Origin: an uncultured Schlesneria sp.
GTDB lineage: Bacteria > Planctomycetota > Planctomycetia > Planctomycetales > Planctomycetaceae
NCBI GenBank assembly: GCA_903899985.1
Contig: CAIULL010000070.1
Location: forward strand, 62,001-126,000
DNA: 64,000 bases
Direction: 5' to 3'
In this document: in pieces, positions 1 through 9,215 of the stretch
Layout: each line of letters starts with the position of its first letter
How positions within the stretch are numbered: the stretch's first letter is position 1
Translations under genes and position numbers: made by a program
The notes under the pieces: model-generated
What the model was told of the DNA's origin: nothing
Seen by the model: the letters and a program-made list of their open reading frames with translations, nothing else
Databases searched by the model: none

Positions 1-2
1 AC

Positions 3-1349
3 ATGAACGCGATCTGGGAATTTATTCAACACCAACTGGCAACCAACCAATTGTTTGGTGGGGGCTTGATCCTGATGGTGGGGGGAGGTCTGCTCGCTTA
101 CTTCAGGGAAGTTCCCAGCCGAATCTGGCAGTGGCTCCGGCGGCGGTGGTTGATCGAAATCGACATTCTCGACCGTGATCCAGCCTTTGAATGGATCGAC
201 AAATGGCTGGCACAGCACACCTACGCCAAAGATCGGGCTCGCAGTCTGACCGTGAAAACGGTCTCGGTCGACTACAGCGAACGTCAGGCAGATCCTTCGA
301 TGGATGCCCGTCCTCGGATCCTGTTTTCCCCTGCACCGGGCGAGCACATTTTTTTCTATCGAGGCAGGCTGGTCATTTTGAACCGCGAACGGCCCAAGCC
401 TGATGGAAATCAGGGGCAGTCGCTCAGCGTGCGCGAATCATTCGCCATCCATATTTTCAGCCGTGATCGTAAAATCGCTCAGCAGCTGCTCGAGGATGCC
501 CGGGACGTGGCCTTACCTCCAGGCGACAACCGCCTGGCGATTCATCGGGCTTCGTACTCATCCTGGGATGAGCAAATGAAGCGGCTGCCTCGCCCGCCGG
601 AATCGGTCGTGCTGCGTGATGGCTTGATGGAAAGCCTGATCGAAGACGTTCGCAGTTTTCTCGTTCGTCGTGAATGGTACGTGGAGCGGGGGATTCCGTA
701 TCGCCGTGGTTACCTGCTTTACGGTCCACCAGGAACCGGAAAAAGTTCCGCAGTTCTGGCGATTGCGTCGGCGATGAAGATGGATATTGCAATCCTGAGT
801 CTCGCCAATTCGTCGCTGGACGACGATGATCTGTGCCAGTTGTTATCCAATTGTCCCGTAAACTCGATCGTCCTGATCGAAGACATCGATTGTGTTTTTG
901 TCGAGCGAAAAGCGACAGAAGATAAAGCGAACAAGTTAACCTTCAGTGGCCTTTTGAACGCCATCGACGGCGTTGCTGCAGGTGAAGGTCGAATTCTGTT
1001 TGCCACGACGAATCATATCGATCGACTTGATCCCGCGTTGATCCGGCCTGGCCGAATCGATCGGAAAGAATTGATCGACTATGCGGATCGGGATCAACTG
1101 CGTCGGTTGTTCGTTCGATTCTTCGGTGACAATGATCCGTCCATGGCGGACTACTTCTCCGAGAGCCTGGCAGAGCGAACGTTGCCAATGTCGGCCGTTC
1201 AGACATACTTGATTACGCATGCCGACAGCGCGGACGACGCGCTGATGAATCTTGATGAGCTGGCAGCGGAAGCGGTCAGGGTTTCGGATCGTGATGAATC
1301 GACTGAAGCGGACGCGGCTCGATTCGAGGCGGTTGATTATACGCTTTAA
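3..1349 (+). CDS. BCS1-like membrane-anchored AAA ATPase
   Basis: 448 residues. A hydrophobic segment (about residues 18-34) is followed by a BCS1-N-like region and one AAA module. Walker A is GPPGTGKSS near residue 241, Walker B is IVLIEDID near 289, sensor 1 is the ATTN segment, and the arginine-finger region is DPALIRPGRID. Length and order match the family of mitochondrial Bcs1, which moves folded Rieske protein across the inner membrane; bacterial homologues are known but their substrates mostly are not. I infer a membrane-bound protein-remodelling ATPase with the ATPase in the cytoplasm. The ATG lies two bases from the window edge, so its ribosome site cannot be seen, but the N-terminal membrane anchor suggests the gene is complete. 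A strong hairpin starts 11 bases after the stop codon. Confidence 0.85.
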   Translation: MNAIWEFIQHQLATNQLFGGGLILMVGGGLLAYFREVPSRIWQWLRRRWLIEIDILDRDPAFEWIDKWLAQHTYAKDRARSLTVKTVSVDYSERQADPSMDARPRILFSPAPGEHIFFYRGRLVILNRERPKPDGNQGQSLSVRESFAIHIFSRDRKIAQQLLEDARDVALPPGDNRLAIHRASYSSWDEQMKRLPRPPESVVLRDGLMESLIEDVRSFLVRREWYVERGIPYRRGYLLYGPPGTGKSSAVLAIASAMKMDIAILSLANSSLDDDDLCQLLSNCPVNSIVLIEDIDCVFVERKATEDKANKLTFSGLLNAIDGVAAGEGRILFATTNHIDRLDPALIRPGRIDRKELIDYADRDQLRRLFVRFFGDNDPSMADYFSESLAERTLPMSAVQTYLITHADSADDALMNLDELAAEAVRVSDRDESTEADAARFEAVDYTL

Positions 1350-1359
1350 AATGGAGTGG

Positions 1360-1400
1360 TTTTCGTCTCGCGGCGGCTTCCAGCCGCCGCGAGATGAAAA
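1360..1400. terminator. Strong hairpin after the BCS1-like gene
   Basis: Perfect 13-bp arms TCTCGCGGCGGCT (1366-1378) and AGCCGCCGCGAGA (1382-1394) around a TCC loop. The stem extends outward with one mismatch to 1360-1400, giving T-rich and A-rich flanks. It follows the stop codon at 1349 and could end transcription in both directions. The core CGGCGGCT-TCC-AGCCGCCG recurs at 45270-45296, so it is also a dispersed repeat. Confidence 0.7.
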
Positions 1401-1493
1401 AGGCTCTTTTGAACGTGCGGCCAACGGCATTCGCAATACTGCGTTTGAAGGCTGTCGGCGGGAGCGGATTCCGGTAACATTCGTAGCTGTTCT

Positions 1494-1592
1494 GGGGTCG
1501 GGCGTTCAGAATTCAAAAATTGGCCGAACGCGCGACTTCCGAAGTTTATATCGTTTTCGCGGCCAATTTTTGAAATCTGAACACCCGACCCC
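1494..1592. repeat. 99-bp element with 32-bp terminal inverted repeats
   Basis: Arms 1494-1525 and 1561-1592 are inverted copies of 32 bases with two mismatches, separated by 35 bases. Each arm starts with GGGGTCGGG at its outer end. The outer sequence also occurs at 45214-45233 (19 of 20 bases when inverted relative to 1486-1505). No reading frame fits it. It could be a MITE-like element or an RNA hairpin. It ends only 12 bases before the GTG start of the next gene, so it may affect that gene's translation. Confidence 0.65.
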
Positions 1593-1604
1593 CTAAAGTA
1601 AAAC

Positions 1605-3893
1605 GTGCTCAGTTCCTTTCTTAATCCCTGGATGCTGGCGGGTCTGGCAGGCATTGCGCTGCCGGTGATCGCGCACCTGCTAAGTCGTAAGAAATACGAT
1701 CTGGTCGAATGGGGAGCGATGCAGTTTCTGGAACTCGATCCGAGCGCCAAACGCAAGATTCGGCTGGAGGAACTGCTGCTGATGCTCGTCCGTATTGGAC
1801 TGGTGGCAATGGTTGCTATCGCTCTGGCTCGTCCCTGGATTGGCAGCCAATGGTTCGGTGGATTTGTCTCGACCCAGTCGCGTGACGTCGTGCTGATTGT
1901 GGATGGATCCTACAGTATGGGCTGGGATGCTCAGGGGAATGGGAAAACGCCTCATTCTCGATCGATGCAACTCGCTCGAGAATTTCTCGGTGATCTGTTG
2001 CCCGGCGATTCCATCCAGATCATTGATGCCAGGGAGCAACCCCAACTTCTATTGCCCGATGCCACACGTGATTCCTATCGCGCGAAAGAAGCGTTGAATG
2101 ATCTGGCTGCTCCGTCAGGGACTGCCGATCTGGCTGCCGCCGTCCAGAAAGGAGTACAGCTTCTGGGGTCGGCGACAAACCTGCAACGTGAAGTGATTGT
2201 CTTCACGGACCTGCAGGCACTCAGTTGGAAGGGCGGGGATGAAACTCTGTGGGCGAGGTTCGATGATGTACGCAGCCAGTCGCCGATTGCTCCGCGAGTG
2301 TGGGTCATCGACTCATCGGGAGGCGAACTAGGCGAGGCGGCCAATTTCACGATCGATCGTCTGCAACTTTCTCGCGAACTGGCGATTGTTGGTGTACCTG
2401 TCAAAATCAGCAGCAAAGTGAAATTCTCTGGCGGCGATACTCCGATCGCTCGCAAAGTTCACCTTGAGATCGATCAGCTTCGACTCCCTGACCAGACAGT
2501 TCAGATCAAGCTTCAGCCGCAAGGGGAAACGACCGTCGAATTTGAATACCGTTTCGAGTCGGCGGGGTCTCATCTGATCAGCCTGGTCCTCGATGACGAC
2601 GCCTTGTCCGGCGACAATCGAGCCGACGCGGTCGTGACGGTAACCGAATCGCTTCCGGCATTACTGGTTGATGGGGACCATAAACTCGACGCGACCAAGT
2701 GCGAGACTTTTTTTGCCAATGCCGCGCTGCTTTCAGCGGGTGACGAACAACCGTGGATCAAGCCGACGGTGATCGATCCTGATCAATTGACGATTGAACG
2801 CCTGAAACCGATGTCGATCGCCGTCATTGCCAACGTGGCCACGCTGACCGACGCTGCCATCGACGCCCTGCGTCAATTTGTGGCGAGTGGCCACGGGGTG
2901 TTGTTCACTCTGGGTGACAAGGTCGACAAGGATCATTATCGCAGCAAATTATTTGCGGACGGCAAAGGGTTGCTCCCCTGTCGACTCGATCAGCCGGGAA
3001 CGGAGGATGGGAATGAGAAACGAGGCGTTCGCGTGTTGGGAAACAGCCTTGAACAAAGCTGGCTGCAACCGTTTCGAGCCGACCGAGGTGGCACGCTGAG
3101 TGACGCTCGCTGGTCCCGCTGGTGGAAAGTCCTATTGCCGAAAGAACACGCTGGCAAGCCTGGTTCATTTTTGCCAAATGAGGATCGAGACGAACTTTTT
3201 GTTGATAAGCTTGATCCTGAATCGTCGCTCAAAATCGGCACGTCTATCGTGGAAGCCCGGTTGACGACAGGCGACCCGCTGCTCATCACGCGCCGTTATG
3301 GTCGCGGCGTGACGGCGTTACTGACATCGTCGCTGGACGCCGATTGGAATACTCTTCCCGCAAAACAGGACTACGTGCCGTTTCTGCACGAGTTGCTGTT
3401 TTCTCTGGCGACGCCGACCGCATCCCGGAATCTCGACGTTGGTTCGCCGTTGATCCTGATCGTCTCGCCCGATTTAAAAATCGACGACTACCAGTTTTTG
3501 AATCCTGCCAACAAGCCATTGCCGGGCGAAAAGATTGACGGATCGTTCGAACCCGCAGTTCGCTTGCGAGCAACAACATTGCCTGGGGTCTATCGATTCG
3601 TCCGAAAAATCTTGAAAGCGAATGAGCCAAATCGCCCAGAATACTTCGTAGCGAATTTCGATCGAAGCGAGTCAGTATTAACTCCGTTAACGGAAGCCGA
3701 GCGAGAAGTTCTTGCAAAAGACGACCGAATGAAATTCGTCACCGATCTTCCCGACCTGCGAAAAAACATGTTCGCCGACAGTTCAAGAACCGAGATCTGG
3801 TGGATGATCCTTTACGTGTTTCTTGCCAGCCTGGCAGTTGAGGCGTGGATGACAAGGCGAATGGTGCGCGGTGGGTACTCGGTCGCACCATAG
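1605..3893 (+). CDS. BatA-domain / von Willebrand factor A membrane protein
   Basis: 762 residues with GTG start. The N-terminus has the BatA-type double membrane segment (about 8-24 and 58-75) separated by the basic stretch LLSRKKYDLVEWGAM. A VWA domain follows with the MIDAS motif DGSYSM near residue 100, then a long extracytoplasmic region resembling the beta-sandwich and glutamine-amidotransferase-like part of planctomycete BatA proteins. A last membrane helix (IWWMILYVFLASLAVEAW) lies near the C-terminus. In this family the gene usually belongs to a MoxR/DUF58/BatA cluster; neither partner is in this window, though the DUF4175-like protein at 35966 is the type often found with such clusters. 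Role: probable metal-dependent adhesion or scaffold of a MoxR-linked envelope system (inference). Confidence 0.85.
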   Translation: MLSSFLNPWMLAGLAGIALPVIAHLLSRKKYDLVEWGAMQFLELDPSAKRKIRLEELLLMLVRIGLVAMVAIALARPWIGSQWFGGFVSTQSRDVVLIVDGSYSMGWDAQGNGKTPHSRSMQLAREFLGDLLPGDSIQIIDAREQPQLLLPDATRDSYRAKEALNDLAAPSGTADLAAAVQKGVQLLGSATNLQREVIVFTDLQALSWKGGDETLWARFDDVRSQSPIAPRVWVIDSSGGELGEAANFTIDRLQLSRELAIVGVPVKISSKVKFSGGDTPIARKVHLEIDQLRLPDQTVQIKLQPQGETTVEFEYRFESAGSHLISLVLDDDALSGDNRADAVVTVTESLPALLVDGDHKLDATKCETFFANAALLSAGDEQPWIKPTVIDPDQLTIERLKPMSIAVIANVATLTDAAIDALRQFVASGHGVLFTLGDKVDKDHYRSKLFADGKGLLPCRLDQPGTEDGNEKRGVRVLGNSLEQSWLQPFRADRGGTLSDARWSRWWKVLLPKEHAGKPGSFLPNEDRDELFVDKLDPESSLKIGTSIVEARLTTGDPLLITRRYGRGVTALLTSSLDADWNTLPAKQDYVPFLHELLFSLATPTASRNLDVGSPLILIVSPDLKIDDYQFLNPANKPLPGEKIDGSFEPAVRLRATTLPGVYRFVRKILKANEPNRPEYFVANFDRSESVLTPLTEAEREVLAKDDRMKFVTDLPDLRKNMFADSSRTEIWWMILYVFLASLAVEAWMTRRMVRGGYSVAP

Positions 3894-4009
3894 CCTGCCA
3901 AAATCAAACGAAAAAGCACTGCCCGCTCGTATCGAAGTTGTCAGTTCTTGAAATCGCTCAATTCCGCAGGACCGGCTTGTTCGATGACATTTCATCGACG
4001 TGCCTTATT

Positions 4010-4681
4010 TCAGACGCCTGGCTCCCCAAGCAAATAGGCTCTCATACTGCGTCGTCCTGTCCGGACGGAAAAATCGCCGTAGCACAATTGTCGGAGAATA
4101 GAATCCGGGCGCAGGTACCAACTCGCCCAGGTCAATGGAGAATCGCCGTTCATGTCTTTGACATCGATAGTTGCGCCTGCATCGAGAAGAATTTGGATCG
4201 TTTCCTCCGTGCCAAACGCTGCCGCACGATGAAGTGGTGTTTCCCCTTTTGTTCGGCAATCTCGCATGAACCCACCTGTTTCAACGGATTCTTTCGTGAC
4301 GGAGTTTGGATTGGCACCTGCAGCAAGTAACACCTTGAGGACCAGATCGTGAGCCAGGCGATCGGACGTGCACAAGGCTGCGTGCAGCGGCGTTTCCCCG
4401 GTATCTGCTTGCGGGTGATTGGCATCGGCACCGTGCTCGATCAGGAATTGGCAAAGTCGCCAATGCCCATGAAACGCCGCGCCGTTGAGGTCAACGTTTT
4501 CTCCGAGCGTTTCGAGTGATTCCCCGTTGGCGAGCAGGTACCGGATGGCACTGACATCGCCGTAATAGGCGCACCATTTCAGCAGGCAAGTTCCGTGTCT
4601 GTCCGTCGAATTCGCGGGATTGCCTGCTGATAAATAGTCAAAAACTAAGTCTGTACGGCCGTTTGTAATTCGATCAAGCAT
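4010..4681 (-). CDS. Ankyrin-repeat protein
   Basis: 223 residues with ATG start. It contains about five ankyrin repeats, visible as LLKWCAYYGDVSAIRYLLANG, NGAAFHGHWRLCQFLIEHGADAN, TPLHAALCT...VLLAAGANPN, TPLHRAAAFGTEETIQILLDAGA and SPLTWASWY. There is no signal peptide, so it is probably cytoplasmic. Ankyrin repeats bind other proteins and give no catalytic function. It is convergent with the BatA gene (116 bases between the stops) and stands alone on its strand. Confidence 0.8.
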   Translation of the reverse strand: MLDRITNGRTDLVFDYLSAGNPANSTDRHGTCLLKWCAYYGDVSAIRYLLANGESLETLGENVDLNGAAFHGHWRLCQFLIEHGADANHPQADTGETPLHAALCTSDRLAHDLVLKVLLAAGANPNSVTKESVETGGFMRDCRTKGETPLHRAAAFGTEETIQILLDAGATIDVKDMNGDSPLTWASWYLRPDSILRQLCYGDFSVRTGRRSMRAYLLGEPGV

Positions 4682-4947
4682 GCTTTCCTCGTCGTGTAAT
4701 TTGCTTACAAATGCTCGGCGACCGAACCGTTAATTGTGTCGTGCGACGTCGATTCAGATTTGGTTTCATTTCATTTTGCCGCAGCCATTCGCGCAATGAT
4801 CGTCAGTGGAGATCAAAACATCAAATGGAAAAATTTGCATCTCGATTGACGATAATCAAATAATTTCGGCCAAGCGCAGCAATAAAAACTGCGGGGTTGG
4901 CTCCTCGACGATTGTTCTGTAGTTGGCACTTTCGTCGCGTTGTCGTT

Positions 4948-5227
4948 AACCGCGAAGCGGTGCAGGAATACAGCCTGGGGTTTTAAACGCAGGAGGGTCC
5001 GAATCGGAAGGTACTCAGCCCTGATAAGGGCGTAGGATTCCTGCAGCTGATCCCAGCGATAACCTTGGCGGGGGATCGTCATATAAGGAGGAAATGCTGG
5101 TCGAACGTTGAATTTGTTTTCCGGGGCAACGTGGGAATCGTCCTACGCTCCTTCGGAGCTTGAATTGAGCCATATCGTCATTCCCCGGTTGAAACCCCGG
5201 GCTTTATTCCTGCGCCGCTTCGCGGCT
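4948..5227. repeat. Imperfect inverted repeat pair, 39-bp arms
   Basis: 4948-4986 and 5189-5227 match in inverted orientation at 34 of 39 positions, with a shared core CGCGAAGCGG(T/C)GCAGGAATA. Sequences just inside the arms (around 5027-5040 and 5128-5150) are also weakly inverted copies, which suggests two head-to-head copies of one longer repeat. Confidence 0.6.
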
Positions 5228-5273
5228 AAATGCGAGACGATTGTCCGTAATCTTAATCCCCATGAAACGTTAA

Positions 5274-5326
5274 CCCGACGCGTAAGCGAGGGACACCAAG
5301 GCGGCGACCCTCACTTACGCGTTGGG
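5274..5326 (-). terminator. Stem-loop downstream of trpA
   Basis: Arms CCCGACGCGTAAGCGAGGG (5274-5292) and its inverted copy at 5308-5326 pair at 17 of 19 positions around a 15-base loop. It begins 17 bases beyond the trpA stop on the minus strand. The arm resembles a repeat I recall as common in other planctomycete genomes, where it often gives spurious peptides containing TRRVSEG. A terminator or RNA-stabilising role is inferred. Confidence 0.55.
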
Positions 5327-5343
5327 CAATCGAATAGCCGATG

Positions 5344-6162
5344 TTATGTATGCGCCGCGTCGGCCAGCGTTTTTGCAAAACTACCGATGTCGCGCAGGGT
5401 CGCATCGGTCTTCGAAGAATCGCTTGCCAGGTTCTCCAGCAGCTTGACGATGGCCGAGCCGACAATGACTCCGTCGGCTTTGCCTTTCAGGTGGTGGATC
5501 TGGTCCGAGGCACTGATCCCGAAGCCGACTGCGAGTGGAAGGGTTGTCTGAGTTCGCAGCGACTTCAGCATTTCGGCGAGTTGCGGCGCGAGTTCTTTTC
5601 GAACTCCGGTCGTTCCTGCAACGGCGATGCAGTAAACGAAGCCCGTTGCGTGCTTCAGGATTTTTGCCGCTCGATCAGGTGGCGTTGTCGGAGCGACGAG
5701 TTGAATCAGGTCCAACTGGTGTTTGGCCATCAGGGCCGCGAAACCCGATGCTTCATCGCCTGGCAAATCAGGAACAATCAGTCCTGCAAACCCGGCCGCT
5801 TTGGCTTCTTGAACGAACGAGTCAATTCCGTGTCGGAAGATGATGGCGTACGAGACCATGCCGACGAGCGGAGCGTGTATCTCGCGGCTGACGCCAGTGA
5901 TCGTGGCAAAGATTTCTTTTAACTTGACGTGCTTGGCCAATGCCCGAGTGTACGACGCTTGAATCACAGGGCCATCCGCAATCGGATCGCTGTAGGGGAA
6001 ACCGACTTCGATCAGGTCGGCTCCGCTTGCGGCGAGTTCCTTCAGCAACTTGGCCGTGGTCGGAAGGTCCGGGTCACCTGCCGCGATGAATGGCATGAAC
6101 GCCATGCGATTTGACGACTTTAGTGCGGAAAAAACGGCGGTAATGCGAGAGGCTTGAGACAC
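5344..6162 (-). CDS. trpA: Tryptophan synthase alpha chain
   Basis: 272 residues, the normal length. It cleaves indole-3-glycerol phosphate to indole and glyceraldehyde 3-phosphate and passes indole to TrpB. The catalytic glutamate is in DLIEVGFPYSDP, and the catalytic aspartate is in the SDPIADGP loop. The glycine-rich phosphate-binding segments AVGFGIS and GVIVGSAIV are present. The start is GTG, preceded by GTGAAAG at six bases; the same motif precedes trpB. It lies 89 bases downstream of trpB in the same direction, so the two probably share a transcript. A stem-loop follows the stop. Confidence 0.95.
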   Translation of the reverse strand: MSQASRITAVFSALKSSNRMAFMPFIAAGDPDLPTTAKLLKELAASGADLIEVGFPYSDPIADGPVIQASYTRALAKHVKLKEIFATITGVSREIHAPLVGMVSYAIIFRHGIDSFVQEAKAAGFAGLIVPDLPGDEASGFAALMAKHQLDLIQLVAPTTPPDRAAKILKHATGFVYCIAVAGTTGVRKELAPQLAEMLKSLRTQTTLPLAVGFGISASDQIHHLKGKADGVIVGSAIVKLLENLASDSSKTDATLRDIGSFAKTLADAAHT

Positions 6163-6251
6163 GATATACTTTCACGAAGTCAAATAATTCGATCAGGCTA
6201 TGCGGATTCCATTTTGATGCAGGCGAACTTGAAAGCGATCGCCGTTTCAGA

Positions 6252-7487
6252 TCAAAGATCTTGATCTGTGAGTCGAGCGACCTCGTTGACGTCTTTGTCG
6301 CCACGACCGGAGAGGCAAACAACGATGATATCGCTGGGTTTACGCTGTTTCGCTCGCTCGAGTGCATAGGCGATCGCATGCGAAGTTTCCAAGGCTGGAA
6401 GTATCCCTTCGGTTCGAGCGACATACTGCATTGTCTCAAGTGCTCGCTTATCGCCGATGTTGACGTAGCGGACTCGACCCGTGTCTTTCCAGTAGGCGTG
6501 TTCAGGACCGACTCCAGGGTAATCCAATCCGGCCGAGATCGAATGAACGTCGGCTGTCTGGCCATCTTCGTCCTGCAACACGTAGCTGTAAGTACCATGC
6601 AGAATTCCCTTGTTGCCAAACGTCAGGGTGCTGGCGTGGTCGCCCGCTTTGGGGCCTCGCCCTCCTGCTTCGACGCCGGTGATCTCGACTGATGCATCAT
6701 CGACGAACGGATAAAACATGCCGGCAGAATTGGAACCGCCGCCGACGCAGGCGATCACTTCATCGGGCAATCGTCCTGTCGTCGCAAGGCATTGCGACCG
6801 AGCTTCCTTACCAATGACTGACTGAAAATCACGGACGATCATCGGGAACGGATGCGGTCCAACGACAGAGCCGAGGATGTAATGAGTGTCCTCGACAGAA
6901 GCCATCCAGTCTCGCATTGCTTCGTTAATTGCATCTCGCAGTGTACGCGATCCGCTGGTCACGGGCCGAACCTCAGCACCCATCGTTCGCATGATAAAGA
7001 CATTCAACTTTTGACGTCGGATATCTTCTTCGCCCATATAGACGACGCAGGGGAGGCCAAAGCGAGCACAGGCGGTTGCGGTCGCGACGCCATGCTGGCC
7101 AGCTCCCGTTTCGGCGATGACCCGTTTTTTTCCCATTCGCAGCGTGAGCAGCGTCTGTCCGATCGTATTATTAATTTTGTGAGCACCGGTGTGGTTCAGG
7201 TCTTCACGTTTGAAATAGATCTGAGCACCACCACACGCGTTCGTCAGTCGCTCGGCAAAGTACAGCGGGTTTGGCCGGCCGACGAAGGTATGCAGCAAGC
7301 CGTCGAGTTGCTTATGGAACGACGGATCAGCTTTGGCTTTGGCGTATTCAACGGTCAGTTCTTCCAGAGCGTGCATCAGCGTTTCAGGGACGAACCGGCG
7401 ACCAAACTCACCGAAACGGCCTTCGGCATCAGGGACCTGTGATGTGGCGTGACCAGAAGACGGGGTATCAGGCAATGCAACAGACAT
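6252..7487 (-). CDS. trpB: Tryptophan synthase beta chain
   Basis: 411 residues from the ATG at 7487; an in-frame TTG at 7493 would add two residues but sits directly on the likely ribosome site (GTGAAAG, six bases before the ATG), so ATG is preferred. The enzyme condenses indole with serine using PLP. The PLP lysine lies in HTGAHKINN, the phosphate-binding glycine run is GGGSNSAG, and the ETGAGQHG substrate loop is present. No other trp genes are in the window, so the pathway is split in this genome. The 149-base gap to the divergent GlcD gene should hold the promoter; I saw no clear attenuator. Confidence 0.95.
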   Translation of the reverse strand: MSVALPDTPSSGHATSQVPDAEGRFGEFGRRFVPETLMHALEELTVEYAKAKADPSFHKQLDGLLHTFVGRPNPLYFAERLTNACGGAQIYFKREDLNHTGAHKINNTIGQTLLTLRMGKKRVIAETGAGQHGVATATACARFGLPCVVYMGEEDIRRQKLNVFIMRTMGAEVRPVTSGSRTLRDAINEAMRDWMASVEDTHYILGSVVGPHPFPMIVRDFQSVIGKEARSQCLATTGRLPDEVIACVGGGSNSAGMFYPFVDDASVEITGVEAGGRGPKAGDHASTLTFGNKGILHGTYSYVLQDEDGQTADVHSISAGLDYPGVGPEHAYWKDTGRVRYVNIGDKRALETMQYVARTEGILPALETSHAIAYALERAKQRKPSDIIVVCLSGRGDKDVNEVARLTDQDL

Positions 7488-7636
7488 AGACAACTTTCAC
7501 AGGGCAAAAAACGATTAACTGATGATTTACTTCGCGATGATCAGGGATTGTATCTTCGATGCGGAATGAAAACCACGTTCCGGGATGGCGAGTGTCTTCA
7601 CATTTCGCCTGGCATTTCTTAAGTTAATTTTCGCAA

Positions 7637-9169
7637 ATGCCGTCTCGTGAAGTTCATAGCAACCTCCGCGTCTTTCGAAACGAATCCCTCCCGATGACGA
7701 CAACTCTGGCTGAACCCGCTCGACCGACCTCCCGTCCGCAGCAATTGCTTGAACGCTTGCGAGCGGTCGTCGGTGACGAATCGCTGTTATTTAATCCTGA
7801 TGAATTGCTCGTCTACGAATGCGATGGATTCGTCGTCGATAAGAAGTCGCCTGACGTCGTTGTCTTTCCGACGACGACTGAACAGGTCGTTGCAATCGTT
7901 AAACTCTGCAACGAATTCGACGTTCCATTCGTTCCACGTGGTGCGGGAACCAGTCTCGCCGGAGGTTGTCTTCCGGTCGGTGGCGGTGTGATGATTGCCC
8001 TGACGCGGATGAAAAAAATCCTGGAAGTGAATTACCGCGACCGTTACGCCATCGTCGAACCCGGCTTGGTCAACGTCCACCTGACGAATCATTTGAAGGG
8101 GAGTGGTTACCACTACGCTCCTGATCCGTCGAGCCAGGGTGCCTGTACGATCGGCGGAAATTTTGCCACCAACTCGGGTGGCCCTCATACGTTGAAATAC
8201 GGCGTGACTGTGAATCACGTGCTGGGTGCCGAGGTCGTGCTTCCCAACGGCGACGTTGTTCAATTGGGAGGGCCGGTGGAAGAGACTCCCGGTTACGACC
8301 TGACCGGGCTATTCGTCGGTAATGAAGGGACGTTGGGGATCGCGACGAAGGTGATCGTTCGGCTAACCCGCGATCCTGCCGCGTATCGGACAATGCTGGG
8401 TATTTTCGAGACTGTGGCCGATGCAACAAAAGCGATCAGCGGAATCATCGGCGCCGGGATTGTTCCTGCCGCATTAGAGATGATGGATCAGGGGATCGTC
8501 AGTGCGGTCGAGCAGGCGTTTCACTTTGGTTTTCCTCTGGACGCCGGTGCGGTCCTGCTGATCGAAGTGGACGGCATGGAAGTGGCCGTCGATGAAGAGG
8601 CTCAACGGATCATTTCCATTTGTACTCAAAACGGTGCACGAGAAGTCCGTCAGGCGAATTCAACGAAAGAACGACTTTTGCTCTGGAAGTGCCGCAAGCA
8701 GGCTTTCGGTGCCATCGGTCGCCTTAGTCCCAGCTATTGCACTCAGGACGGAGTCGTCCCGCGAACGAAGCTTCCAGAGATTCTGGAATTCATCATCGCC
8801 TGTGGCGAACGACACGGGCTGCGGATCGTCAACGTCTTCCATGCAGGGGATGGAAACATTCACCCGATTCTGCTGTTCGATGAGAGAAACAGTGAACAGG
8901 TTAGCCGCGTATTAAAGGCCAGTGACGAGATTCTGGGAAAATGTATCGAGCTTGGCGGCAGCGTGACCGGCGAACATGGGATCGGTGTCGAGAAAATCAG
9001 TTTCATGGATCGACTGTTTGCCCCCGAGGACCTGGCAGTGATGAGATCGATTCGAGATTGTTTCAATCCGACGGGTCGCTGCAGTCCCGGCAAGATGCTT
9101 CCCGTTTCGGCGGGTTGTGGCAATGAAAGTGTCGTCAAGCAAAAACCAGGTCGACGAGCTGCGATGTAA
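7637..9169 (+). CDS. FAD-linked oxidase, GlcD / D-lactate dehydrogenase type
   Basis: 510 residues. It has the FAD-binding type 4 (PCMH) fold with PRGAGTSLAGG and PSSQGACTIGGNFATNSGGPH, then the FAD-oxidase C-terminal domain with HAGDGNIHP and GSVTGEHGIGVEK. It ends with the FNPTGRCSPGKMLP stretch typical of GlcD. The expected reaction is oxidation of glycolate or D-lactate (or a related 2-hydroxy acid) to the keto acid, with electrons passed to a GlcF-like or quinone partner; no GlcE or GlcF is present here. An alternative ATG at 7694 would remove 19 poorly conserved-looking residues, and neither start has a good ribosome site. Next to a hydroxyacid dehydrogenase gene. Confidence 0.88.
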   Translation: MPSREVHSNLRVFRNESLPMTTTLAEPARPTSRPQQLLERLRAVVGDESLLFNPDELLVYECDGFVVDKKSPDVVVFPTTTEQVVAIVKLCNEFDVPFVPRGAGTSLAGGCLPVGGGVMIALTRMKKILEVNYRDRYAIVEPGLVNVHLTNHLKGSGYHYAPDPSSQGACTIGGNFATNSGGPHTLKYGVTVNHVLGAEVVLPNGDVVQLGGPVEETPGYDLTGLFVGNEGTLGIATKVIVRLTRDPAAYRTMLGIFETVADATKAISGIIGAGIVPAALEMMDQGIVSAVEQAFHFGFPLDAGAVLLIEVDGMEVAVDEEAQRIISICTQNGAREVRQANSTKERLLLWKCRKQAFGAIGRLSPSYCTQDGVVPRTKLPEILEFIIACGERHGLRIVNVFHAGDGNIHPILLFDERNSEQVSRVLKASDEILGKCIELGGSVTGEHGIGVEKISFMDRLFAPEDLAVMRSIRDCFNPTGRCSPGKMLPVSAGCGNESVVKQKPGRRAAM

Positions 9170-9215
9170 CTCTTCAACACTCGATGTGATGACCACCCCT
9201 TTGAGAAAGCATCCA

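Larger units (their letters stand above)
4682..5343. other. 662-base intergenic repeat region
   Basis: No gene was accepted here. The stretch holds the start region of the ankyrin gene, a large imperfect inverted repeat (4948-4986 with 5189-5227), and the trpA-side hairpin (5274-5326). Short frames translate the repeats themselves and have no domain logic. Confidence 0.6.

Noticed and set aside
3845-4330. 161-codon open frame opposite the ankyrin gene
   Set aside because: Antisense to a clear ankyrin-repeat protein and Cys-rich without pattern.
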